In this document: piece by piece, positions 39,734-47,968 of the stretch
Position numbering within the stretch: the first letter of the stretch is position 1
Layout: each line of letters opens with the position of its first letter
Assembly: GCA_012523705.1 (NCBI GenBank)
Contig: JAAYTU010000013.1
Span: 1-55,553 of the forward strand
Length of the DNA stretch: 55,553 bases
Origin: Clostridiaceae bacterium
Lineage (GTDB): Bacteria; Bacillota; Clostridia; DSM-8532
Reading direction: 5' to 3'
The notes under the pieces: model-generated
Seen by the model: only the letters and a program-made list of their open reading frames with translations
Database searches by the model: none
What the model was told of the DNA's origin: nothing
Translations under genes and position numbers: made by a program

Positions 39734-40702
39734 TTAGTTTTGCCAATGTTTTAATGCTTCATGTGCTAATAGAAGTCCTATGTATTTTGCATTGTCCCAG
39801 ACTAGGGTGTCAAACATCTTATTGTCATGTGGTATATCGGAATCATTATAAGGAGTAAGTTCTATGCAGAAGGCCGGGCGCCGAAACTCCCGGCGGAACC
39901 AGTTTTCATAGCCCGCCGCATACACCTCGGGCCTTTCCGATACAGGCATCAATTTATATTTGGTGAGTCTCGAAAGCCTGCAGGCTATCTTTTTTGCTTC
40001 TGGTATTAAATCAACAGTAGCCCTGTCAGCCCAAAATATCATGTTTCCCTTGGTATGGAATGAGGCAGCTATAATGAAATCATTTTTCCACGATAATTCC
40101 ATCATAGCCCTTACCTCAGGCTCGGTTGCACTAGCCTCCCCTTTAAAACTCTCCGATGCAGGCCTGCCAATTTCATCATACTTCATTTCCCACTGGGCAG
40201 GGTATTGACGGTTCAAATCCACTCCGTTGATATTGGCCTTCCACTCCTTATGTATTGTTTTTACCATAGTCATAGCTTCTACGGCCTTCTTATCAGTAAC
40301 TGAATCTATGCCGTTGATGACCAGATTAACTCCATCAGGATTTACCATGGGGATAATATACATGGTTATTTGCTTCAGCAGATTCTTTACATTATAATTC
40401 CCATAATTATTCTGTCCCTTTTGTTCCGAATATATTTTTGCATATTGCTCGGTCTTCTTCATTAGATAGGCACTTGTAATATACTCTCGTGCATGATGTG
40501 AACCGCAAAGGATAATTTTCTTTTCTCCTCTGCCGAGCTTAATGAGCGACAGGTCCCTTCCTTCCACAGAATGTCCGATCGTGTCCAGCTGTATTATATC
40601 CGGGTATCTGTTACATAGCTTCAGAGCATCCTCTTTCATATGCTCATACGAATACGGAACATAGGGATTTACAATGGGTTTATGTTTCATAGATTCTTCC
40701 AT
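39734..40702 (-). CDS. M14-family zinc carboxypeptidase-like protein
   Basis: A 322-residue peptidase of the carboxypeptidase A clan. Zinc ligands are His and Glu of GSHHAREYI (HxxE, about residues 69-72) and His of AASFHTKGN (about 216). The catalytic Glu is in CIELTPYND (about 288). Arg of DLNRQYP is the substrate-carboxylate region. It resembles gamma-D-glutamyl-diamino-acid peptidases of the YqgT type, which trim peptidoglycan peptides. No signal peptide is present, so it should be cytosolic and may act in wall-peptide recycling. RBS AGGAG before the ATG. It follows purL behind a terminator. Confidence 0.88.
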   Translation of the reverse strand: MEESMKHKPIVNPYVPYSYEHMKEDALKLCNRYPDIIQLDTIGHSVEGRDLSLIKLGRGEKKIILCGSHHAREYITSAYLMKKTEQYAKIYSEQKGQNNYGNYNVKNLLKQITMYIIPMVNPDGVNLVINGIDSVTDKKAVEAMTMVKTIHKEWKANINGVDLNRQYPAQWEMKYDEIGRPASESFKGEASATEPEVRAMMELSWKNDFIIAASFHTKGNMIFWADRATVDLIPEAKKIACRLSRLTKYKLMPVSERPEVYAAGYENWFRREFRRPAFCIELTPYNDSDIPHDNKMFDTLVWDNAKYIGLLLAHEALKHWQN

Positions 40703-40741
40703 ATAACGACTCCTGACTTAATATTACGGACAAAAAAGCAA

Positions 40742-40805
40742 CAGCATATAGACAAGGCATTTTCACAATTATGCATGTATTTGTCCTCAACTACACTATA
40801 TGCTG
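40742..40805 (-). terminator. Large hairpin terminator of purL
   Basis: CAGCATATAG (40742-40751) and CTATATGCTG (40796-40805) are a perfect 10-bp pair closing a 44-base loop, which itself can pair through GACAA/TTGTC. On the minus strand the stem is followed by TTGCTTTTTT. Larger than an ordinary terminator. Confidence 0.6.
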
Positions 40806-40853
40806 CTGCGTATTTTTATTAGAAGCGACAATATTAAAGTAAAGCCCGATTTA

Positions 40854-43800
40854 TTACAAGAAATACTCTACTCCAGCCTCGAATATTTTCTGATCCTTCT
40901 TGCCAGGAATGTTTGTCAGGGTATTGGCTGTATAACGCTCATCATGAGCCATCTTGCCAAATATTCTGCCCTCCGGGCTTGAAATTGACTCTATTGCCAT
41001 AACAGATCCAGCCGGGTTATAGCGGATATCCATAGTAGGATTGCCAACAAGATCCACATACTGTGTGGCAATTTGTCCAGCAGCTTCAAGCTCAGCCAAT
41101 AGTTCAGGGCTAGCCACAAATCTTCCCTCTCCATTTGAAAATGCCAGAGTGAATACATCTCCAACCTGAACCTTTGAAAGCCATGGAGACAGATTTGATG
41201 TCACCTTTGTTCTAACCATGGAAGAAGCATGGCGGCCTATTGTATTAAATGTAAGTGCCGGACTGTCTGCGTTAACAGGTCTTATCTCACCATAGGGTAA
41301 AAGTCCTAATCTAACAAGAGCCTGGAAGCCATCGCCGATTCCCAGCATCAGACCATCCCTAGTGCTCACCAGATTCATTACAGCCTCGGTTAGAGAGGGA
41401 GTCCTGAACACATTTGCAATGAATTTAGCCGAACCGTCAGGCTCTGATCCGACACTCATTCCGCCAGGAAGCATTATAATATTACATTCATCAATGTAGT
41501 CCTTCATTTTGGATATAGACTCTTCTATTTCCCGAGGGGTAAGATTTCTAAACACAAAGCTGTCAACAATTGCACCGGCTTGCTCAAATTTACGCTTTAC
41601 ATCATACTCGCAGTTAGTGCCCGGGAATATTGGCATGAATACCCTCGGTCTTGCTATTTTTGCGGAAGCCTTTATTTTCTTGCCCGCTGTGAAGCTAATA
41701 CTTCTGACATTGCTTGTATCTTCATCTGTTTCTGTGGGGAATACCTTTTCCAAGGTTCCCTCCCAGCATATCTTAAGATCATCCAGGGCAAGACTCCCAT
41801 CTACTGTTTCGATAACAGGATCACTGATTGTCTGACCAACCAGTACATAATCAACACCCTCCAGTAAATGTCCTAGATCTGCTGACGCATCAACCTCTAC
41901 AAGAATTGAGCCGTAATCAAGACTAAAGAGTCTGTCGAAACTTAAGCTCTCAAGCTTAACTCCGATTCGGTTACCAAAGGCCATTTTGGCTATTGCTTCG
42001 GCTAAGCCTCCGGCCTTCAGTGTTGAGGCTGACACAATTTCTTTATTCCAGATTGCGCTGGTTATCATTTCAAAGGAGGCCTTCAAGCTTTCAAAATCAG
42101 GAAGTGAAAGCTCGTCCTTCTTAAATGTAATAAGCACTACTTTATTTCCCGATTTCTTAAACTCTGGAGAAACCACCTTTGTTACATCTGTAGGGGCAAG
42201 CGCAAAGGATACCAATGTAGGGGGAACATTTATGTCGTTGAAAGTTCCGGACATGCTGTCCTTGCCTCCAATCGAAGCCACTCTCAATTTGTCCTGTGCA
42301 TAGAAGGCACCAAGTAGGGCTGAAAAAGGTTTAGCCCATTTTTCGGGATCTGTTCCCAGTTTTTCAAAATATTCCTGGAAGGTCAGCCTTGCCTGTTTGT
42401 AATCTCCGCCTATAGCAACTAATCGGGCAAGGGATTCAACAACAGCATAGATAGCTCCATGGAAAGGGCTCCATTTGGATATGACCGGATTGTAACCATA
42501 TGTCATTATAGTGCCGGTGGTGGTTTCGCCGCTTTCTACAGGAAGCTTTGCTACCATTCCCTCGATAGGAGTCATCTGGTATTCTCCACCCACGGGCACT
42601 TGAACTGTCCCGGCTCCAACTGTACTGTCAAATCGGCTTATTATACCCTTTTGGCTGCACACATTAAGTCTGGCCATATTCTTTTTCCAGGCCTCTAGAG
42701 GATTACTCCTGTACTGTTCTACCTCTGAATCAATTTCGGTTATAGCATTGTTTGAAAAATCTGCTCCGGTTACCTTAATAGATGTTGTTTGTTTAACTCC
42801 ATTGGTATTTAAAAAGTCCCTGCTCAAATCAACAATTGTTTTCCCACGCCATCTCATGGTCAAACGGCCAGAATCGTTAACCAGGGCCACCATAGTAGCT
42901 TCGAGGTTCTCTTCTCTTGCTTCAGCAACAAATTTTTCTGCATTTTCAGGAGCGACTACTACTGCCATTCTCTCCTGAGATTCAGAAATTGCCAGTTCTG
43001 TCCCGTCAAGGCCTTCGTATTTCTTCGGTACAGCGTCAAGATTTATTTCAATTCCGTCAGCAAGCTCGCCTATAGCGACAGATACTCCACCTGCACCAAA
43101 GTCATTACACCTTTTGATCATTCTGCTCACTGCGGGTTTTCTAAAGAGACGCTGAATATTTCTTTCGGTGGGAGCATCGCCCTTTTGGACCTCTGCTCCA
43201 CATGAGGTTAAAGATTCCTCAGTGTGTTCCTTAGATGACCCGGTTGCTCCACCGCAACCATCACGGCCTGTTCGTCCACCAAGGAGTATAATTATATCCC
43301 CTGATTCAGGAGTTTTTCTCACAACATTAGCCTTAGGAGCCGCTCCTACTAAAGCACCAAGTTCCATTCTCTTTGCCACATAATCATCATGATATATTTC
43401 GGATAAAAATCCACTGGCAAGTCCTATCTGATTGCCGTAGGAGCTATAACCCTGAGCGGCTCTAGTGGTTATAACACGTTGTGGAAGCTTTCCTGCCAGG
43501 GTTTCTTCAACTGTTCTGGTCGGATCTGCTGCACCTGTAATACGCATAGCTTGATACACATAGGCTCGTCCAGACAATGGATCTCTTATAGCTCCACCTA
43601 AGCAGGTTGCCGCTCCGCCAAAGGGTTCAACCTCGGTAGGGTGATTATGGGTTTCATTCTTAAACATAATCAACCAATCCTCAGGTTTATCATCCACAAT
43701 TGCTTTCACAACAATGCTGCAGGCATTTATTTCCTCAGACTCGTCAAGATTATCCAGCTCGCCGGTCTTTTTTAAATATTTCATAGCAATGGTGGCCAAA

Positions 43801-44624
43801 TCCATAAGGGAGATATCCTTATTCCTGTCTCCATAGACCTCTTTCCTTACTTCTATATATCTGTCATATACATTGTTAATTTTCTGAGCGACTTGATTTG
43901 AGGAAAAATCCACGTCCTCAATTATTGTCTGAAAGGTAGTATGTCTGCAGTGGTCAGACCAGTAGGTATCTATCATGCGAAGCTCTGTGATTGTTGGATT
44001 TCGTTCTTCTACATCCTTGAAATATTCCTGACAGAATTTTAGGTCCTCCCAGGACATTGCAAATCCCATTTCATCCATGTAAGCTTTCAGCTCTTCATCT
44101 GACATGGCTGCAAAGCTTTCAACAACCTCTACATCCTCTGGAACAGGGTATTCATCCTTTAATGATTCAGGTATCTCCATGGATGCTAAACGCATTTCAA
44201 TAGGGTTTACTATATAGTCTCGTATCTTCTGATAATCAGAATCGGAAATGTCTCCTGATAAAACAATGATTTTAGCGACCTTTACATTAGGTCTCTCACT
44301 ATGAGTTATTAATTGAATACACTTGGCAGCAGAATCAGCTCTTTGATTATACTGTCCCGGGAGAAACTCGATAGGTATTAAGCGGTCATTATTAGCTATT
44401 TTTAGCCTTTCCCCGTAAACTATATCGGTAGACGGGTCGGAAAAAACCAACGCCTTTGCCTTTTCATAATCCTCATCGGTTAACCCTTCGACATCATACC
44501 TCTGTAGAATCCTTACCTTATCAAGTTGGCTAATCAGCAGGTTTTCTTTAATATCAGCATATAAATTAGATGCCTCTACATCAAAACCAGGCCTTTTTTC
44601 AACATAAACTCTTCTTACTGCCAT
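40854..44624 (-). CDS. purL: Single-chain FGAM synthase (PurL) with a defective glutaminase domain
   Basis: Converts FGAR to FGAM, the fourth step of purine synthesis. The synthetase part is intact: TYWSDHCRHTTF, FKNETHNHPTEVEPFGG, GGRTGRDGCGGATGSS, NDFGAGGVS and GGKDSMSGT. The C-terminal class I glutaminase domain begins near residue 985 (FMPIFPGTNCEYDV). Its nucleophile motif LGICNGFQ reads LGIGDGFQ, so the catalytic Cys is Gly1097 (codon 41336-41334). The usual SHGEG reads SNGEG and YNPNGS reads YNPAGS. The His and Glu of the final motif survive (AHDER). The length of 1256 residues from ATG 44624 is normal. It should need free ammonia. The 5' region up to 44836 shows no purine riboswitch. 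Confidence 0.93.
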   Translation of the reverse strand: MAVRRVYVEKRPGFDVEASNLYADIKENLLISQLDKVRILQRYDVEGLTDEDYEKAKALVFSDPSTDIVYGERLKIANNDRLIPIEFLPGQYNQRADSAAKCIQLITHSERPNVKVAKIIVLSGDISDSDYQKIRDYIVNPIEMRLASMEIPESLKDEYPVPEDVEVVESFAAMSDEELKAYMDEMGFAMSWEDLKFCQEYFKDVEERNPTITELRMIDTYWSDHCRHTTFQTIIEDVDFSSNQVAQKINNVYDRYIEVRKEVYGDRNKDISLMDLATIAMKYLKKTGELDNLDESEEINACSIVVKAIVDDKPEDWLIMFKNETHNHPTEVEPFGGAATCLGGAIRDPLSGRAYVYQAMRITGAADPTRTVEETLAGKLPQRVITTRAAQGYSSYGNQIGLASGFLSEIYHDDYVAKRMELGALVGAAPKANVVRKTPESGDIIILLGGRTGRDGCGGATGSSKEHTEESLTSCGAEVQKGDAPTERNIQRLFRKPAVSRMIKRCNDFGAGGVSVAIGELADGIEINLDAVPKKYEGLDGTELAISESQERMAVVVAPENAEKFVAEAREENLEATMVALVNDSGRLTMRWRGKTIVDLSRDFLNTNGVKQTTSIKVTGADFSNNAITEIDSEVEQYRSNPLEAWKKNMARLNVCSQKGIISRFDSTVGAGTVQVPVGGEYQMTPIEGMVAKLPVESGETTTGTIMTYGYNPVISKWSPFHGAIYAVVESLARLVAIGGDYKQARLTFQEYFEKLGTDPEKWAKPFSALLGAFYAQDKLRVASIGGKDSMSGTFNDINVPPTLVSFALAPTDVTKVVSPEFKKSGNKVVLITFKKDELSLPDFESLKASFEMITSAIWNKEIVSASTLKAGGLAEAIAKMAFGNRIGVKLESLSFDRLFSLDYGSILVEVDASADLGHLLEGVDYVLVGQTISDPVIETVDGSLALDDLKICWEGTLEKVFPTETDEDTSNVRSISFTAGKKIKASAKIARPRVFMPIFPGTNCEYDVKRKFEQAGAIVDSFVFRNLTPREIEESISKMKDYIDECNIIMLPGGMSVGSEPDGSAKFIANVFRTPSLTEAVMNLVSTRDGLMLGIGDGFQALVRLGLLPYGEIRPVNADSPALTFNTIGRHASSMVRTKVTSNLSPWLSKVQVGDVFTLAFSNGEGRFVASPELLAELEAAGQIATQYVDLVGNPTMDIRYNPAGSVMAIESISSPEGRIFGKMAHDERYTANTLTNIPGKKDQKIFEAGVEYFL

Positions 44625-44836
44625 TTTGTAGTCCATCCCTCTCTGTTCATAAAGTATATTTAAACATCTATTCATTCATTATAATGCATTATTGATATAA
44701 AAAAAAGAAGCTATGTAACAACAAATTTTTATTAATATACTCTTACATTTTGTTTATTTTTTATTAGTAATATGAATCCTGATTTCTGAATAAACTATAG
44801 GGCGTAATTACATTAAGAAATAAATGAGGTTTTTTT

Positions 44837-45925
44837 ATGATAGAGGAAAAATCCAGACACATGTTTCCGGGTGGCAATACACCCCTAGGTTTTTATAGCT
44901 ATTATGACTATATTATTGATAAAACCACTGCAAACAGACTGTTCATACTAAAAGGCGGCCCCGGTACAGGCAAAAGCACTTTAATGAAAAAAATCGGTTA
45001 TGAGCTTGCGTCCAAGGGCTATGATATCGAGTTTATGCATTGCTCCAGTGATAATGACAGCCTAGATGGTATTGTTGCTCCGAAATTATCATTTGCCATT
45101 ATTGACGGCACAAGTCCCCATATAACTGATCCTGTTTATCCGGGCGTGGTTGATGAGATAGTTAATCTCGGACAATTCTGGGATCAAAAAGGTCTGATGA
45201 AGCACAGAGATGATATTATTATTGCCAGTAAAAGAAAAAAAGCCAGCTTTGAAAGGGCCTACAGGTATCTGAAAGCAGCATCTTTTCTATTGGATGATAC
45301 CGAAAAAATATATAAAGATGCGCTGGATAAAGGCGCTAAATTAGCCTTTACCCATGAGATTAAGGAATTGCTTTTCGGAAATAAAAAACCATCCAAAGTT
45401 CCGGGTAAGCAGCGTCGTCTTTTTGCAAGCGCAATTACCCCAAAGGGGTATGTGAACTATTTAGATAGCTTATGTGTCAATCATAGTATTATAAGATTAA
45501 GTGCTCAGGCAGGGATGAATACGGGCCATATCATGGAAATCTTAAATGATGAGGCTTTATATAAAGGTTTTAATACCGAAACCTATTATTGCCCAATGGT
45601 GCCGGATAAAATTGAGCATGTCGTAATTCCTGATCTGAAGCTTTCTATAATTACAGTAAACGAATATTACGATATTACAGACATTAATATTGATAATTGT
45701 AAAACATATAACATGGAACAATTCTACAAGGATGAGACAATACAATACTATAGCGATCAGCTGAAATTCAACCGTCTGTACGCAGATACTATTATCCAAA
45801 AGGCTGTGGAGTCCATAGCCCTAGCAAAAAGCTATCATACCCAAATGGAAAAATACTATATTAAAAATATGGACTTTAAGGGTCTGTCGGAGCTGAAGGA
45901 TATATTAATGCAGCGTATCATGTGA
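44837..45925 (+). CDS. Duplicated P-loop NTPase-like protein with a degenerate second P-loop
   Basis: The first half has a clear P-loop (LKGGPGTGKSTLMKK, about residues 38-52), then HCSSDNDSLDG and AIIDGTSPH. The second half repeats the plan (YYCPMVPDKIEHVVIPDL mirrors HCSS...VAPKL), but its P-loop position reads AGMNTGHIM in place of GxxGTGKST, so the Lys and Ser/Thr are lost. The family is a conserved Bacilli/Clostridia group of unknown function that I recall as PRK06851. 362 residues, cytosolic. The gene is divergent from purL. TGAATA at 44787-44792 may be a forespore-type -35, but no good -10 is at the right distance. Its stop overlaps the tail of the kinase gene on the other strand. Confidence 0.82.
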   Translation: MIEEKSRHMFPGGNTPLGFYSYYDYIIDKTTANRLFILKGGPGTGKSTLMKKIGYELASKGYDIEFMHCSSDNDSLDGIVAPKLSFAIIDGTSPHITDPVYPGVVDEIVNLGQFWDQKGLMKHRDDIIIASKRKKASFERAYRYLKAASFLLDDTEKIYKDALDKGAKLAFTHEIKELLFGNKKPSKVPGKQRRLFASAITPKGYVNYLDSLCVNHSIIRLSAQAGMNTGHIMEILNDEALYKGFNTETYYCPMVPDKIEHVVIPDLKLSIITVNEYYDITDINIDNCKTYNMEQFYKDETIQYYSDQLKFNRLYADTIIQKAVESIALAKSYHTQMEKYYIKNMDFKGLSELKDILMQRIM

Positions 45926-46804
45926 GACAGGGGACGGTTCCGTGTCTCGCTGGGAAACTGCCATTACAATTGTAAGATGGTACAGACCTTTTTCTTTACG
46001 CACCATTACATTGCCGCTATATTTTTTTACAGCTCTCTTTATACTTTTTAGGCCAAACCCATGAAGCTGAGTTTTGAACCCTGAGCTAGCCAACTTTTTG
46101 CGTTTCTTAGATTCTTTTCGATCATATGTATTTGCAATAGCAATCACAACATATGGATTTTTATAGTCCATTGACAGGGTAATTGCCTTTTTCTTTTTTT
46201 TACCAGTGATTCTTTCACATGCTTCAATTGCATTATCTAAAGAATTCCCCAAAATAGCACAAAAATCTATATAATCAATTTTAATATCAGCAGGCAAACT
46301 TAATTCCCACTCAATTTCTATATCCTTCCTCTTAGCTAAGCTTATCTTTTCACTTATCAGTGCATCAATAACTGGATTTCCGGTATCTAAAATGTTTCCA
46401 GTACTGGATACCTCCAGCAGCTTTTCTATATAATCGGTCAGCTCATCTCTATTATTGTGTTTATGCAGGTAATGCATGCAATAGAGATGGTTTTTAAAAT
46501 CGTGAACGGCTTCGAAAAATTGGGCACGTTTTTCTTCTAACTTTTTGTAATGTTCTAATTGACAATTTAGTTGTTTTTCTATCAGTTTATATTTGCTTTC
46601 AGCATCGAGCAGCTTTACAAAAAAGGAATAAGTTACTGTAGAACTCACTATTATAAAGGATAGCCCCAATAAAAGAATAGCAACTGAAACATCAAGGTTA
46701 ATATTATACTTTATAATAATATGCAGCAGAGTAATTCCAATACTACCATTGATTATTGGAAGGCTCAAAAGCAGTATGTAGGGTCTCTTTATTTTTCTTC
46801 TCAT
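45905..46804 (-). CDS. GHKL sensor histidine kinase (AgrC-like, short)
   Basis: Two membrane helices (about residues 8-30 and 39-62), a coiled coil, then phosphoacceptor His in VHDFKNHLYCMHYL (about residue 105) and an HATPase_c_5 domain with N box GNSLDNAIEACE and G box LHGFGLKSIKRAV. It is much shorter in its membrane part than AgrC. The start is the ATG at 46804, 2 bases after the regulator stop and 8 bases after AAAGG. The last 15 residues (SQRDTEPSPVSHDTLH) are encoded by an inserted palindromic repeat. The neighbouring LytTR regulator is its partner. No agrB or agrD gene is near. Confidence 0.88.
   Translation of the reverse strand: MRRKIKRPYILLLSLPIINGSIGITLLHIIIKYNINLDVSVAILLLGLSFIIVSSTVTYSFFVKLLDAESKYKLIEKQLNCQLEHYKKLEEKRAQFFEAVHDFKNHLYCMHYLHKHNNRDELTDYIEKLLEVSSTGNILDTGNPVIDALISEKISLAKRKDIEIEWELSLPADIKIDYIDFCAILGNSLDNAIEACERITGKKKKKAITLSMDYKNPYVVIAIANTYDRKESKKRKKLASSGFKTQLHGFGLKSIKRAVKKYSGNVMVRKEKGLYHLTIVMAVSQRDTEPSPVSHDTLH
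45922..45951. repeat. Repeat-family copy in the overlap of two convergent genes
   Basis: GTGAGACAGGGGACGGTTCC then GTGTCTCGCT matches core and arms. It contains the stop of the plus-strand NTPase gene (45923-45925) and encodes the C-terminal tail of the minus-strand kinase. Confidence 0.8.
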
Positions 46805-46806
46805 AT

Positions 46807-47526
46807 TCAGCACCTTTCAAGAAAGCTGGTAAACGAATCAAAGACCGCCTTTCGCCTGCGTTCACTCAATGGAATGCTTTTATTATTTTTAAGAATAATG
46901 CTGCCTTTATTTATTCTTTTTATATATGCCATATTAACCAGGTAAGCCTTATGACTTCTAACAAAATTATGATTCTTTAGTTTCTGTTCCTCTTCCTTTA
47001 ATGTCGCATAATATGAGAAGCTTTGCGTATTGGTGTAAATATTGATCTTTCTCAGGCAGCTTTCCAAATACATTATCTTATTGATTTCAAGGCTGATAAT
47101 GCCTGCATCCCTTGTATAAAAGGAATGGTTCTTCCCCTTTGTTCCTATAATATATGCGACGGCCTTCATAATGACATGTTTAAATCTTTCATTAGTCACA
47201 GGCTTAATAAGAAACCAGAAGGGCTGATATTCGAAGCTATTGTAAATATAGTCCTTTAATGAAGTGATGAAAATTATAAGTGTGTCGTCATTATATTGCC
47301 TTATTATTTTGGCAACATCAAAACCGCTAAGATCCTTCATTTTTATATCCAGAATAATGATGTCGTATTCTTTTCCCGCGTCATAAGCTGTAATCAGCTC
47401 TTCTCCAGAGGAATAGCAATCTATAATAACTTCATAATTTTTATCTTGCATGGCAATAAGCCTTTTAATTTGGTTGAGATAAAGATCTAAATAAACCTTC
47501 TCATCATCACAAACAGCTATCTGCAT
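46807..47526 (-). CDS. LytTR-family response regulator (AgrA/LytR-like)
   Basis: A receiver domain (1-120) with CDDEK acidic residues and the phosphorylation Asp in IIILDIKMKDLSGF (about residue 57), followed by a LytTR DNA-binding domain (about 135-239) with YLESCLRKINIYT and FVRSHKAYLVNMAYIKRI. The start is the ATG at 47526 with GGGGG 5 bases upstream; GTG-like extensions upstream are less likely. Co-transcribed with the kinase 2 bases downstream. Targets are not visible in the window. Confidence 0.91.
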   Translation of the reverse strand: MQIAVCDDEKVYLDLYLNQIKRLIAMQDKNYEVIIDCYSSGEELITAYDAGKEYDIIILDIKMKDLSGFDVAKIIRQYNDDTLIIFITSLKDYIYNSFEYQPFWFLIKPVTNERFKHVIMKAVAYIIGTKGKNHSFYTRDAGIISLEINKIMYLESCLRKINIYTNTQSFSYYATLKEEEQKLKNHNFVRSHKAYLVNMAYIKRINKGSIILKNNKSIPLSERRRKAVFDSFTSFLERC

Positions 47527-47538
47527 TATAGCCCCCAA

Positions 47539-47924
47539 ATTACATTATTTGAAATATAAGTAATAACTAGCATGTCCATTACATCATACAGAAAAATGAA
47601 TGTTAGTTCAATGAATATACTACTAGTAAATCTATTAAATACCATTAATTAAGAAATTTACATATACAGGAGATGAGCCTTAATGTCTGATATTTAAGAG
47701 ATTAAGACTATTATTTATATACAATAACTGGGGGGGAATTGTATGATAAATTAGCCTTATCTCTTAATATCAAACATGTTTAGCCAATATAAAAGAAATT
47801 ATAAGTCTGATAATTTCTTTCTTGTATAAATATACTACATTATAAAAATACTTGTTGTTTAATGTAACAAACGACGCTTTAAATGTAATGAATGCACAAA
47901 AGAAATGAAAATATTGAAAAAAGT
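47539..47924. other. Non-coding AT-rich gap with a long imperfect hairpin
   Basis: No supported gene between the LytTR regulator and the htrA terminator. The main structure is an inverted repeat: GATATTTAAGAGATTAAG (47689-47706) against CTTATCTCTTAATATC (47756-47771). Its loop contains GGGGGGG followed by AATTGTATG. Very short frames start near it but stop after three to five codons. A 17-codon frame ends at the regulator start but has no RBS. Confidence 0.5.
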
Positions 47925-47926
47925 TG

Positions 47927-47956
47927 CAAGGACTGCCTTTTATTGTGCAGTCCTTG
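47927..47956 (-). terminator. Terminator of the regulator-kinase-htrA operon
   Basis: CAAGGACTGC and GCAGTCCTTG form a perfect 10-bp stem with a 10-base loop, followed on the minus strand by CAACTTTTTTC. It lies 13 bases after the htrA stop. Confidence 0.85.
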
Positions 47957-47968
47957 TATAAATTTATC

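Noticed and set aside
47526-47579. 17-codon frame ending at the LytTR regulator start
   Set aside because: No ribosome binding site and no features of a signal peptide; too short to support without conservation data.
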